Source: Brienomyrus brachyistius (Eukaryota > Chordata > Actinopteri > Osteoglossiformes > Mormyridae). Taken from it: a stretch of DNA of 64,000 bases. Below the pieces are notes generated by a model, which was given only the letters and a program-made list of their open reading frames with translations, was not told where the DNA came from and did not search any database. The position numbers were made by a program, and so were the translations under genes. Position 1 is the first letter of the stretch, and every line of letters begins with the position of its first letter. Location of the stretch: NCBI RefSeq assembly GCF_023856365.1, contig NC_064547.1, forward strand, positions 24,116,168 to 24,180,167, given 5' to 3'. Of the stretch, positions 23,701 to 33,350 are shown piece by piece.

Positions 23701-26700
23701 TTTATAACTTCACCCAAACTTTCACACTGTCTCGCAGTGCTCTCTCACAAGGCAGTCACACTGCGTATTTAAACTGCGAATGTGCCACTAAGAGAAAGGC
23801 TTATTCTCTAGTTACATTGACAACAAGGCTGGAAAGATCACATACGATAACATAAATCCGGGAAAAAAAGAATCTGTGGCTAAATCAGCTCTCTTTTCCC
23901 CTTATCTGTTCAGAGCTCTTCAGCGTGGGCCACAGTAAACACCATGTTTTGTCTGTTCCTCCTGCAGCAGCTTCACACCAACACCATGCCCCATGACGTA
24001 GGACGCAGACGCTGTGTGTTTTTTGTTTTGTGTCGTACATTGACACTCCTGCGCTTCCTGGATGCCTGAATGATCCCTTCTTATTACATGCAACAGGCGG
24101 GTGTCCGGGCAGCTAATAAGAGGCACCGTTTAAAATAAAGTCTGCATAGCAGATGGTATACGAGCCACACTGTCATTTACCCGCTTGCCCTGTCACTCAT
24201 TCCGTGTCCAGAAGGTTTATGGCCACGGCGCCCAGCAGGAGCTGGACCTGCCTGCTCACACGCTGCCCTTATCTGATGCTCTGCGTCCCCAGGCTGCTGA
24301 GCCGTCATGACCCGTCCAGCTAGGCAGAGCGGGAGCCGCTCACCTGCCCTGCAGCAAGGCCAGCCCCATCGCAGGGAAGATGCTATCAGTCTGTGTGCTG
24401 AATTCTCTATAAGTGAAACGTGTCTTTTAAAGGGAGGCTTCATTATTTTGGCAAGTATTGTAGAGATTCGTGTACTCTGAGATTCTGAAATAAACCTTAC
24501 CCTGCCATCGTTATCAGGACAGGCTCCAGACCTCCATGACCCTGCTTAGGAGAAGTGGGTATGGAGAATGAAGGAATGAATATTAATCGGAGGTGGATAG
24601 TTCAGGTCCAGAAAGAAAAAAAATCAGACCAAGATATTGTTTCAACCAACCAGTTGAGTAATCTGTAATTATGACTCTTTATACTCAACTGGTGGGTTGA
24701 AACAATATCTTGGTCTGATTTTTTTTTCTTTCTGGACCCTAACTATCCACCTCGAATATTAATAAGCTTTGAACATGAAAAAAAACTTCAAATAGCTCTT
24801 TTCTCAGAACTAAAGTTGGGGACAAAATACTTAATCCTGAAAACTTTCTAGGAATTTGCTGATCCCTGATTTCCAGCCAAAAGTATTTATTCATTTATGA
24901 CTCGTGAAGAAGCGAGAGACGATCATAAACTGCTGGACAGTCTGTGATGGGTCAATCACTAAAGAAAGTATTCAATAAAAATACCAGCCATAGCATTGAT
25001 AAGAATACTTTGTTTTGGCTCTTCTGGGCAGATGCTCTGTCTGTTTGACCACAGGAACCAAAGCTGAAAGAAACAGCTTTAAAGAAAACGCAAATGAGAC
25101 TCAAATGACCCCATTAGTTGTCAGCATTTCCTCGGATGTTCTGACCGTTTTAGACAGCTCTGAAAAGCTAAACTTTAAAATGACAAAACGGAGTAAATGA
25201 AGTTTATTACACAGTGTGATGGACAGATACTGGAAGTGCCTTGTGCACTAAAATTGTAGATAACTATGTGAATTTAGTAGATACACAGGCATTTCATAGC
25301 TTCGTCAGAACTTCAGAAAGAGCTACGGACATTTGCGTACTGAAACGCCGTGGTTCTTCATATTTTTGTGATACTTATTTTTGATATATTTCATGTATTT
25401 ACTTCCTCCAATTGAAACTATATTTTTCAATATTTTCACTTCAGTCCCCAAAAGATTTTTTTTATCCAGGACTACAAATGCAAATCTCAACCCATGGAAA
25501 CCTAAGGAGGCACGCCGACATCCTTGGTGATGCTGTGACATGCTATCTTTGGATCAGAGTCTCAGCTGAACCCGACGTGGAATCTTCTAGCCATGGTAAC
25601 TAATGTTTTCCGTCAGGCGTAAATAACAGCTCATCTGCATGCTCCTGCATGACCAAACATCATCTGGCCTCTCATGTTACTCTGAATTGTCATCAAGTAG
25701 AGGTCAAGAGAAGATTTAAAGAGGAACAGTACATGATAGTCAAAAGTGTGAATGATGGGATACTGTTAAGTGCTTGGACTACCAAAGACAGATTAGCGAA
25801 TACTTCAGATGGCACTAAAGTCCACCAATGCATCTGATCTCTCACACTGTCCATGACTTAAATGTGATGCTGTGGGGTTGGTCAGCAGGACTAATTACAG
25901 TATGCAGTTACCGGCATGCTTTACACCACACGACAGTTCAAATATTGTAAGTTAATATGTGTATTTCTCTATTTCTGCTAATAGCAAATTTCTTAACCAT
26001 GTACTGTTTGCCATGAAATGTGTGTGCTTTGTTATATCCGATAACTGTAATTATTGTTTAAATTGTTGGCTTCTCTGTCTGTGCCTGGTAGTATATAGTG
26101 GCTGTTAATAGAGCAACTTTCATTTCAAAAGAGCTGTAATTTCCTTTATCAAAATGACTCAGGCACTCGCCCCAATACTTTATTTGCTCTCTGTATGTGG
26201 GACTGCTGCATCGAAAACATTCTGCGTCCTCTAGGATTTGGTGTAATCTAGAACAAACAAGGTGGTAGCGTCATTTTAAACATTCGACAGGTCGTTCTCT
26301 ATCCACGTCTTTAATTACGTTTTGTCCAGTTTGTTGTAACTGATCCCAAAATTGAGGACACCCAAAATGCACAACGAAAACCCACACAACTCAGAAAGTA
26401 GGAACTGGATCAGAACCCACAACCCTACTGGTGGATGTTAACAATGTTACCTACTGAGTCACCAGGCTGCCCTTGATGAATGCTAATGAATAATTAGGAA
26501 AGATTCTGTAAGAATGAGAACAATGTATTCCCCGGACAGCCCTGCCACCCCTCCCCCCATCTAATCTCCTCTCACACCCCCAACCACTACAATTTCTAGA
26601 ATTACTGGAATGATCATATGGAAATGTAAAAGCCAATAAACGCTCTGAGCTCTAGTCATGACAGGTTCCTCTGAAACTACACATTAATTTATTGCACATT

Positions 26701-29700
26701 CCGCTTACATGCCAATTTGCACAATCTTTCCTCATCAGGTAGGTGGTTTCCTGTATTTATTAATGTAGTCCTACTTTGTCTGACTTGTCTTAATGTAATC
26801 AGGTTCACCAGCTTGTTCTTTCGTGTTCCACAAATGTCAAGAATAAGGCCAAAATGACACGATCAAATTCCACCACGATAAATTTTACTGAGCCGGTGGT
26901 TCATCTAAGATGAAAATAAAAATAGTACCGTATAAGGAAAATATCATCATAATGCCACCCAAGCCTACTATATGCACTCTCCCCACCTTTCTAAAAATAT
27001 TTATTTAGTTAAATTGATAAATTTTGCCGACCAGCTAGTGGACTGCTACTGATAAAATTTGCAGAGGAGGGGTGGGCTTGTGATGAATATTACAACACTC
27101 ATAAAATCATCTGTTAAAAATCGAACAGAGTAAGTATAGTAATAAAACCAAAGAAAGTTATCCTGTATAAAAGGTCAAATGTCACCTGCAGTCACCCTTC
27201 CCTTTGCTGCCGCTAAGCAGCATTGCTTCAATTTTAGGAGCGATTTGTCTTAAAATTTGAACCCTTCCAGATCGTTACCCATACAATACACAGCTTGAAA
27301 AAGATCCTTCAACTAATTTCTGAGTTATCGCACTAATGGGCTCAAGTGCAATTTTGTTTGCTATCAGTAGGCGATCTGTTTTAAAATTTTATCCATTCCA
27401 GTTTATCATATGGACAATGTGATTGTACACTTTGAAAAAGGTCTGTCAAATACTTTTTGAGTTATTGCGCTAACAATGAAGTGTCTCTGGCAGTGTTGGT
27501 GGACTGGTCCCAAAAGCATATATATTGCCTGACCAAGGAATAGAGATACATATAGGAAATGAGCATGATTTAAGAAATCTAATACAAAATGCTCTTGAAA
27601 CAAGAAGTTATACACTGTTTTCATAGTACCTCAAACCATGCAATTGTATCTAAGTTTCCTTTCATGGGTTTCTTTCCTTATCATATTTTTCATGAAATGT
27701 CCATATGTTGCTGTGGTATTTGTGTTGTCATTTCACTCATTTCCAGTTTTGTTCACTCTCTGCTGTTTCCTTGTTTTTGCACTTGCAGAATGGAACCTGC
27801 ATTCCCATTTTTATCTCTCGGACATGTTAGGATGGCCTTGTCTTTATTCATTTGCTCACTCTATTAATCTGTTCCCTGATTTCCTCTTCAGTGAGCCGGA
27901 CCTTGTGTCTCCCTCTTTCGGTGACAGCTTACCAGCCATTCACTCGAGTCCACATTCAGGTTAGTGGGTTGCTGCTCCAGTGCACACTGCCAGGTCTTTG
28001 TCCTCTGCTCTGAGGATCTCTTTTCTACGGTGCAGTTAAGGGGAGCACAGATCTAGCCTAGAGGGGCAGCTCTCAGGCACCTGACATGTCAGTGAAGCCG
28101 CAGTACGACAGTCCCAATGCTGAGCTCCCCCTCCTCCATCAGGATGACGCATCATGGTCCTACCTAAAGAAACCCAGCATTCGTGGTCTCCAAAATAATG
28201 CTGACATGGTGGTAGCGTTATTTTGAACATTCGACAGGTTGTTCTCTATCCACGTCTTAAGCATAAGCATAAGTATAAGCTAAGCATATTCACTAGTACT
28301 GTTGATGAAAAAGGTTAGTTATTAAAGGTCAGTTATTACACGGACTTTTAACACACTTCAACAGGCAACCCTGGCCATATGTTCCCCACCTCTGCTATCT
28401 TAGGGCTCCTAGCAACAAGTCTGATGTCCCTAGAACATGTCAAACTAAAAGTGCACAGATTAATGAGTAAATAGATACCAGTGTTACTGAAAAGCCCCCT
28501 GCACATGGTTCCCGGTCCCTCTCCCCCCCCCGCGGAAGGTAAGGAAACGAGGCAACGTCCTGGCAAAGTCCTGCTGGGCTGAGCCTGTTAACCAAGCCAG
28601 TGATTCTGAATGCAAATCTCCTTATTGCCTGCTCCCGATGTGCCGCAAGCAAGCAGCAGCCTGCCTGCAATCCGTACCGATAATTTATACACGCTCCCTT
28701 AGTGCTTAATTACACAGCGAGGCTCATTGCTGCAGGGCCGACTGCCGGTTCTGCACCCAGCGCCGGGGTGACGAGTGCATAATCACCTGTTGAACACTGG
28801 GATGCGCTCCCACTACCCGTGGCTTCCTCTGACCCGGCGGGGGGGGCGGGAGCGGGGGCTGGGGCATGTCATTGTGTCTACATTGCAGGCAGAGACAGAG
28901 CCGCGTGCTATCTGTGCTTACTGTAATGAGGTGTTATGTCTTTCTTTCCTGGCAGCCAATCGGCACTCCCTTCTCTGACCGTATTTATATTCTAATGAAT
29001 TTCCGGTTCTCCCGATTGCCTTCACTGAGACCCTAATAGCACTGTAATAATCACGGTCATACCCAGTCAGCATGTAACATTAATTCCTGCTCAATAGTAT
29101 GCTCTGGATTAGGAGCCAAACAAAGGATGCACATGAAGGAAATTCAGCCAGTAAGTGCTCTTGACTTCAAAGAAGGCGGTGACTGCTTTGTGTTTGGGCA
29201 GATTTTGAAGAGCATTGTCATTAAGAGGGCGTGCAGTAGCTCCTCTGGGTGGTCTACAGTGCTGTAGCAGATGGAGATTTCCTTCTCAGAAGATGATGCC
29301 ATTCATCTTGTATCTCTGGACCGGTGAGGTTCAGCTTGTGGGTGCAGCAGCTCCCGTCGCATGATCCCGGCCTTCGCGTTAATGCCTAATAAGCTCTTTT
29401 CCCTCTCAGTCCAGACACCCTGTCAGGCACAAGCAGCCCAACATAAACAGAGCACAGGAGGTGGGAAACCCAGCGAACAGGGCCTGACCATGGTCTGTAA
29501 AAACAGGCCTGGCAGATCTAGCCGATAAGAGGCAGTCCTGTTTGGTCAGCCGTGTGGATTTTAGAGTAAAGCGAGCGATTCTGCACTGCTTAAAACACCC
29601 GCTTCCCCAGTGTGTTGTTTCTGCGTCAGTATAAACAGAGAGAAAAGCTGCCATATCGAGTCCTAATCCTGTTTTTTGGCCCTACATTGCCTCAAATGGC

Positions 29701-32700
29701 ATCACCCTGCAAAGTGACACCTTGTGAGGGTACTTGTTTGTATTCATACCCTTTTTAGCAGGAGTATCCAACTCAATGGCTTGACTCAAAGACCCAGGCA
29801 AGTCAGCTGATCCTTACGTTCAGACAAATAGTCGAGTAAATCACTTGCGGATGTAGATCTTACTGAGACTTACCCATGGCCCTGTCGCGCTCCTGCAGCA
29901 CCCGGATGCTGGACAGCATGTGCACTCGATGCACACGGTTGTGGACGCCCAGCTGCTGCAGGTCCAGCTCCGTCACGCCCAGCAGGTCCTGCGTGAAGGA
30001 CGAAAGGGACAGTATCAGTGCCGGTGCATGCTTCGGCCAGATGGGGGCGCCCCGAGCTCTCAGCCTCTAATCACGTCCACTATGTGGCAAATCGTAGGTC
30101 TGTAGTCTATATAAGGAAAAGTAAATGCGATCAGATATGAAACCATACGCGGATCTGGGGGGTGCAAGGGGCAGCAATGCCCCCTCCCAGACTGAAACCT
30201 GGCCATCCCATTGGCCATCCCCATCATATTTGCATTTTTGTGGAATTTTTTTTCTTGCCCAGAATTACATTTCTTTTAGAGGCGAATCTTTTCTCTACAG
30301 CCGCAGTTCACTGGGGAAGCACCGAACCTGAGCAGACAAACAGCACTGCCGTCTTCTATTTCAATAATTACGGTCCATGCATATCTAATACTGCCTCTTT
30401 ACATACTGTAATTACTGAATCATTGATATTATGTGAGGGTTCCAAAATATTTTCATTTATTTATTTACCTTTTTTTAGTTGTTTCACACACTGGAAAATT
30501 GTCCCTTGCTGCAGCCTGTTAGCATGGCTGGCGGTACAGTGCAGTGCAGTGAAGTTAGGTCTGTTAGCTAACTATGTTACAGTCTATGCCTGTTGCCACG
30601 GTTTAATGAAGCATGGTGGAAGATTATTGTTACGTTTATAACAAGCAGATGAATTGATTGCCCCGTTTCATGGTGGGCTGTGACCATATCAACAGGCACA
30701 GTGAGCCTCAGGTTGCCATTGGGGCCCTGCGATCATCCTCTGACCTGCTATCACTCCGGCGGTCCTGAATTGGCTTCCCCTGGATGCCCCCACGGATGGT
30801 GGGAATTTCCAGAGGGAAAGCGGAGGGAACTCAGGCAGCTTGGGGGATGACTGTACCGAACACGCACGTCTTGCAGTGATCTGCACCTCTTTGTATGCCC
30901 CCGCCGTGCGTGTGCCGTCTTGTAACAGCGATTTACGATAAGTCTCTCCAGTAAAAAGCTGGGGTGGTTCAGGGGTTTTGAAATCACAGAAAGTGCCCAC
31001 GGATTCCATAACCACGAGGCCTGCTTCAGACTAGCACTGTCTGGGAGTAGCAAGCGCCTGCCCACGTCGGGCCCATGCTGGATCAGGCTGTGACTGGCAC
31101 TCTGCTTTCCAGCTCCAAGCAGAGCTGCTATCTGTCCCGTATTTCAGAGGATCATCCTGTATTTTACGGCAGTGCTTCTCAATCCGGTCCTCGGGGACCC
31201 CCAGGTCCACATGTTTCCTCCCTCCCAACTCCCTGGCAGACAGTCCACATTACTGGAAGCTGGGAAAGACTGAAAACGTGGACTGGTGTTGGGGTCCCCA
31301 AGGACCGGATTGGGAAACACTGTTTCATGGAATTGCTCTGTTTTCAAAATAAAATCATGTGTCCAATTTTGAAGTTTTGGACCAGTACGGCTCATAATCT
31401 GTCTTGTATTTCATGATATGCCCCCCTTCCCCCCCATGAACTTTAATCATAGGGGTCCCGGTGTGCGGGGGGGCTGAATGTTTCCCATATACATGATTTC
31501 CTTCATCATAAGTGTTCCCACATTCTGTCCTTTGCACTTCTCCTCTAACTTGATCCCATTTTCCAGATAAACAACCTAAGGAGCAGCCGCTGTCTCTGGG
31601 GAAATGGAAAACTTTAATGCAGCTACTAATGCGCTATCTGTTCATCAAGTGCTAATAGCTATTTCATCAACTTTTTTGTGTCTTTCCCTGTGGCATTCTA
31701 GCATTTCACTAGAACAGGTGACCTACTTTGTCGGCAGACACAGGATTTAGTTCGTTCTCCAGTGACCATTTGCATAGCGTCATCGTCCCCAGACTATGAC
31801 AGTGCATGGCAGGGACGTGAGGAGATGCGATGACCTCCACGTTCGGGAATCAGGCTTATTAACAACCTCTCGCAAGTGCACAGCGAGCCCATTCTTTCCA
31901 GCCGAGAGCAGGAGTGAGTCAGTTCTGCACCTGGGGCTGCGGGTGGACAAGGGACCCCACACAGTAAGCCAAGCGGCCTCTGCCTCCAACAGTAACACAC
32001 GATGCCATCTGCTAAAGGACAAGACATCATAATTCCATCCTTTTTTGTGTCCACTTACGTTTCATTAAATGTTGTAAGTAGTGATTTGTAAGCATTCCTT
32101 CGTCCAGCATACTCTGCTGACATTTTGAAAAGCACATATCCATGAAATCCATCCTGCTGTGAGTGTTTTGGTCCTGATTCCAGGTGTGTGGATTAGTGTA
32201 GTCAGCCCCCTGTTTACGCGGTGTGCAGAAAGCGCCACATTTTTCAGAGGCACTGATGTGTGCCTTGACTGAAGGCCTGCGATTTCTTACAAAAACAGTA
32301 ACCATGACTCAGAGTGAATGGGGAGCAGGAGTTACAGACTTCTGGCATGTTTACTCGATTTGAATGCTTCTTCCTACCTTTGCCTCGGAAGCCTGGACAC
32401 ACTGTTGACGAGCTGTTAACTGGATGAAGTGCTCTGACTCATGGCTATGCCAGGCTTTGGGAAAACGTCATACTAAGGTCAGCCTCTCCATTTCCTCACT
32501 AATTTACTCAAAAAAAGTCCCAAACACTTTGTTAATAACACCCTGTCAAATTCCATGGCTACAGTGATCATTTTCTTTTTGTGTTTGCTCCAAACGTTCA
32601 TATCGTATGATCCCCACTAAGCTCACAGAGGTTGTGTTGGCATGGTAACCTATTGGCCACTGTGAGCCGACTCCTCTGCCCTGCATCGCGGAGACAGCTG

Positions 32701-33350
32701 TGTCGAACCGGCACAGCGGGCACCAAGAGTGTGTCAAATATCCATCTGTTGAGATCTGGATAACGTCTCCATGTGATAAATGGCAGCCCGCAGTGCAGTG
32801 AAATCCAGGAGAGGCGAAACGCAGAGCCGCCAGCCATTGAGAGCGAGAGGGGAAACAGTGCCCTAGTTCAGTGAGTAACTGCGTAACTGCTACCGTACTG
32901 AGTCATGAGTCTCAACATCAATGTGTCATCTTTATCAGGTTCCTGTTCCTGCTACTTCACCTAAGATTTTCAACCTTCTTACGGACAAGGAAAACACAGC
33001 GTCTTTTATCAACGAAATTTTCATTGGAATTGATAAATGAGCAAGAATTAAGTACAACTATTAAACTGTAACTTGTCAGCAGGGTCATATTCTTTGCTCT
33101 AATACCAACACTCTACTGTAAGTTGGACCCCTTGGGTTATAACATGTAGCGCAATGACTGCTGTCGCATGTAGGCTTTGATCGGCCTGCAGGGGTGATCT
33201 CCTCGCCGTAAGAGAACCTCTTACCTCCACTCCATCGTACTCCTCATCAAAGAGTCTGAGGTACTCCCGGAGGTCCAGCTGGGTCAGCCATTTAGAAATG
33301 GGCATGTGTTTCATGGTACGCCCTCCGCTTCTCCCACAGAGCTGTGTCAC
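11672..33350 (-). CDS. Partial SAM-domain gene, four exons seen (unidentified)
   Basis: Four minus-strand exons, each bounded by a plausible acceptor and donor: 33350-33225, 29988-29874, 18872-18568 and 11711-11672. The first pair joins in phase 0 to give one SAM domain (a protein-protein or RNA-binding helical bundle), running from PISKWL through EEYDGVED to RVHRVHMLSS. The second pair joins in phase 2 to give a basic, Ser/Pro-containing stretch with GTLPRKKKG. Exon 29988-29874 ends in phase 1 while 18872-18568 needs phase 0, so at least one exon between them is missing from my reading. One gene is therefore inferred from strand and spacing. Neither the true start nor the stop is seen. Introns of 3-11 kb resemble a neural adaptor or scaffold gene, but I cannot name it. 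Confidence 0.6.
13321..13595 (+). mobile_element. tRNA-derived fish SINE copy
   Basis: Recognisable in order: GCACTGCTACCTCACACCTT, TTTGAATTCC (B-box region), GTGAGTCTGCACGTTCTTCC, TTTCCTCCCACAGTCCAAAG, GTGATGGGCTGGCATCCAAG, GGGATAGGCTCCAAGCC and a terminal AGGATAAGCATGTGGAAGATGGATGA tail region. These blocks define a SINE common in fish, with tRNA-like head and conserved body. This copy is diverged and probably old. Confidence 0.78.
14700..14787. repeat. AT-rich 22-bp minisatellite, four copies
   Basis: Four tandem copies of ATATATATTACCAGTATTAC plus CA or TA. Copy 3 carries two substitutions and copy 4 is cut short. Confidence 0.88.
16936..18260 (-). mobile_element. Broken non-LTR retrotransposon (LINE), 5'-truncated and internally deleted
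   Basis: Read on the minus strand, the segment begins upstream of the reverse transcriptase and includes WAPELDEIHPEYLKAL, VVPLFKKGDRRMCSNYRGI, VDLEKAYDRVPRGALWGVL, VGLRQGYPLSSVLFVIFMDR and the catalytic FADDVVLLA (FADD at 17389-17378). It ends with a C-terminal block, RWFGHLTWMPPGRLPEEVF to WRDYISR, and a 3' tail of TGGATGG units at about 16980-16936. It has frameshifts (for example near 17700). A gap follows KSETMVLSQKQV near 17240, where about 100 or more residues normally separate RT from the tail block. Clade uncertain (Rex/L2-type families in fish look like this). Not functional. Confidence 0.9.
18330..18395 (+). repeat. SINE 3'-end fragment with GATG-type microsatellite
   Basis: GCCATGACTCTGGCCAGGAG followed by AAGCATTTAGAAGATGGAT and GATGGATGAATGGATGG resembles the terminal part of the fish SINE described elsewhere in the window, with a simple-repeat tail. 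Confidence 0.5.
18568..18872 (-). CDS. Exon: basic linker with GTLPRKKK motif
   Basis: Minus-strand exon of 305 nt between acceptor GATGTCACAG and donor GTGACCGC. The open frame encodes FASLPRNVHTDRQCSLASSM, then DVEPRFRGVSIHGTLPRKKK, and ends DMEYPPMN plus AG. It is GC-rich and codon-like, unlike its AT-rich flanks. Low-complexity basic/proline segments of this type occur in cytoskeletal and signalling scaffolds; no fold is evident. It ends in phase 2. Confidence 0.65.
19484..19658. mobile_element. hAT-type MITE, 175 bp, perfect 8-bp target duplication
   Basis: The element starts CAGGGGTCTC and ends GAGACCCCTG, a perfect 10-bp terminal inverted repeat. Identical 8-bp direct repeats ATATAATA flank it (19476-19483 and 19659-19666). 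An 8-bp duplication with CAGGG-type ends is the signature of the hAT superfamily. No transposase frame is present, so it is non-autonomous. Confidence 0.9.
19694..19885. mobile_element. Second hAT-type MITE, degenerate ends
   Basis: Starts CAGGGGTGTCAAACTCCAGT and ends GGAGTTTGAAATCCCATG, an imperfect inverted repeat. The interior shares AGTTGAATCAG, TGTGTTAA, TGAGGGGAAACCC and ATGCAG/GTGCAGG words with the element 35 bp to its left, so the two are members of related families. The flanking 8 bp (AGTTAAGG and TCTTACGG) are only partly alike. Confidence 0.75.
21360..21389. repeat. Poly-C / CCA simple repeat
   Basis: A run of about 20 C bases followed by CACCACCACC. Length in the assembly may be unreliable. 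Confidence 0.85.
21717..21975. repeat. Purine-rich strand-asymmetric block with degenerate ~50-bp repeat
   Basis: The plus strand is almost all purines with scattered T and C. Words of the type GAGGAGGTGAGGAATCAGGT, GGAAGAAAGAGAAGACAG and GGCAGATAAAATGAGG recur at spacings of roughly 50 bp, suggesting a decayed tandem array. Long purine/pyrimidine-biased tracts can form triplex DNA. Confidence 0.7.
24588..24754. mobile_element. Palindromic MITE, 167 bp, 9-bp target duplication
   Basis: Two arms of about 72 bp are near-perfect inverted copies: CGGAGGTGGATAGTTCAGGT at the left, and CTAACTATCCACCTCG at the right. A loop of about 22 bp separates them. Flanking direct repeats AATATTAAT (24579-24587 and 24755-24763) are identical. 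RNA or single-stranded DNA from it would fold into one long hairpin. A 9-bp duplication would fit a Mutator-type element; an 8-bp reading (hAT) is also possible because the flank is AT-rich. No protein is encoded. Confidence 0.9.
24764..29873. other. Probably intronic, mostly unique sequence
   Basis: No exon supported. The stretch contains a minus-strand SINE fragment (26335-26475). GTAGCGTCATTTTAAACATT/CGACAGGTCGTTCTCTATCC at 26266-26305 recurs at 28210-28249, a dispersed repeat about 40 bp long. A G/C-rich stretch at 28.6-28.9 kb shows no coding pattern. Confidence 0.45.
26335..26475 (-). mobile_element. tRNA-derived SINE head, minus strand
   Basis: On the minus strand: GCCTGGTGACTCAGTAGGTA (tRNA A-box-like) followed about 45 bp later by GTTGTGGGTTCTGATCC (B-box-like), then a body containing GTGTGGGTTTTCG. 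The arrangement matches the head of the fish SINE seen elsewhere in the window. The copy is truncated. Confidence 0.6.
29874..29988 (-). CDS. Exon: C-terminal half of SAM domain
   Basis: Minus-strand exon of 115 nt, with acceptor CCTTCACGCAG and donor GTAAGTCT. It encodes DLLGVTELDLQQLGVHNRVH followed by RVHMLSSIRVLQERDRAM. This matches the second half of SAM domains: an acidic/Leu helix, LGV, then the basic helix 5 with HR. It continues exon 33350-33225 in phase 0, restoring EEYDGVE-DLLGVTELDL, and ends in phase 1. Confidence 0.75.
29989..33224. other. Intron between the two SAM exons
   Basis: About 3.2 kb separating the two halves of the SAM domain. It carries one hAT-type MITE (31170-31322). 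A 159-codon plus-strand frame at 30162-30641 has no recognised domain. Confidence 0.6.
31170..31322. mobile_element. hAT-type MITE, 153 bp
   Basis: Starts CAGTGCTTCTCAATCCGGTC and ends GACCGGATTGGGAAACACTG, a 20-bp terminal inverted repeat with few mismatches. The flanking 8-mers TTTTACGG and TTTCATGG are a decayed target duplication. The interior also holds GGGGACCCC against GGGGTCCCC. Non-autonomous. Confidence 0.85.
33225..33350 (-). CDS. Exon: N-terminal half of SAM domain
   Basis: Minus-strand exon of 126 nt (42 codons), preceded by a run of C ending in CAG and followed by a GTAAGAG donor. It encodes a short Gly/Arg-rich lead and then PISKWLTQLDLREYLRLF and EEYDGVE. This is the usual SAM opening, with Trp-Leu and a Tyr four to eleven residues later. 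Both ends are in phase 0. An internal ATG (TMKHMP) lies just before the domain and could serve as an alternative start. Confidence 0.72.

Larger units (their letters stand above)
19886..24578. other. Probably intronic, no supported exon
   Basis: This lies in the presumed large intron between exons 29988-29874 and 18872-18568. It holds a purine-rich repeat block (21717-21975), a long C run (21360-21379) and GC-richer unique sequence at about 22100-22560. The exon needed to bridge the phase mismatch between those two exons should be here or in 24.8-29.8 kb, but I could not identify it. Confidence 0.45.

Noticed and set aside
30162..30641. 159-codon plus-strand open frame
   Set aside because: Hydrophobic-looking ends arise from T-rich DNA; no domain, and the left part resembles a dispersed repeat (GGGGCAGCAATGCCCCC).
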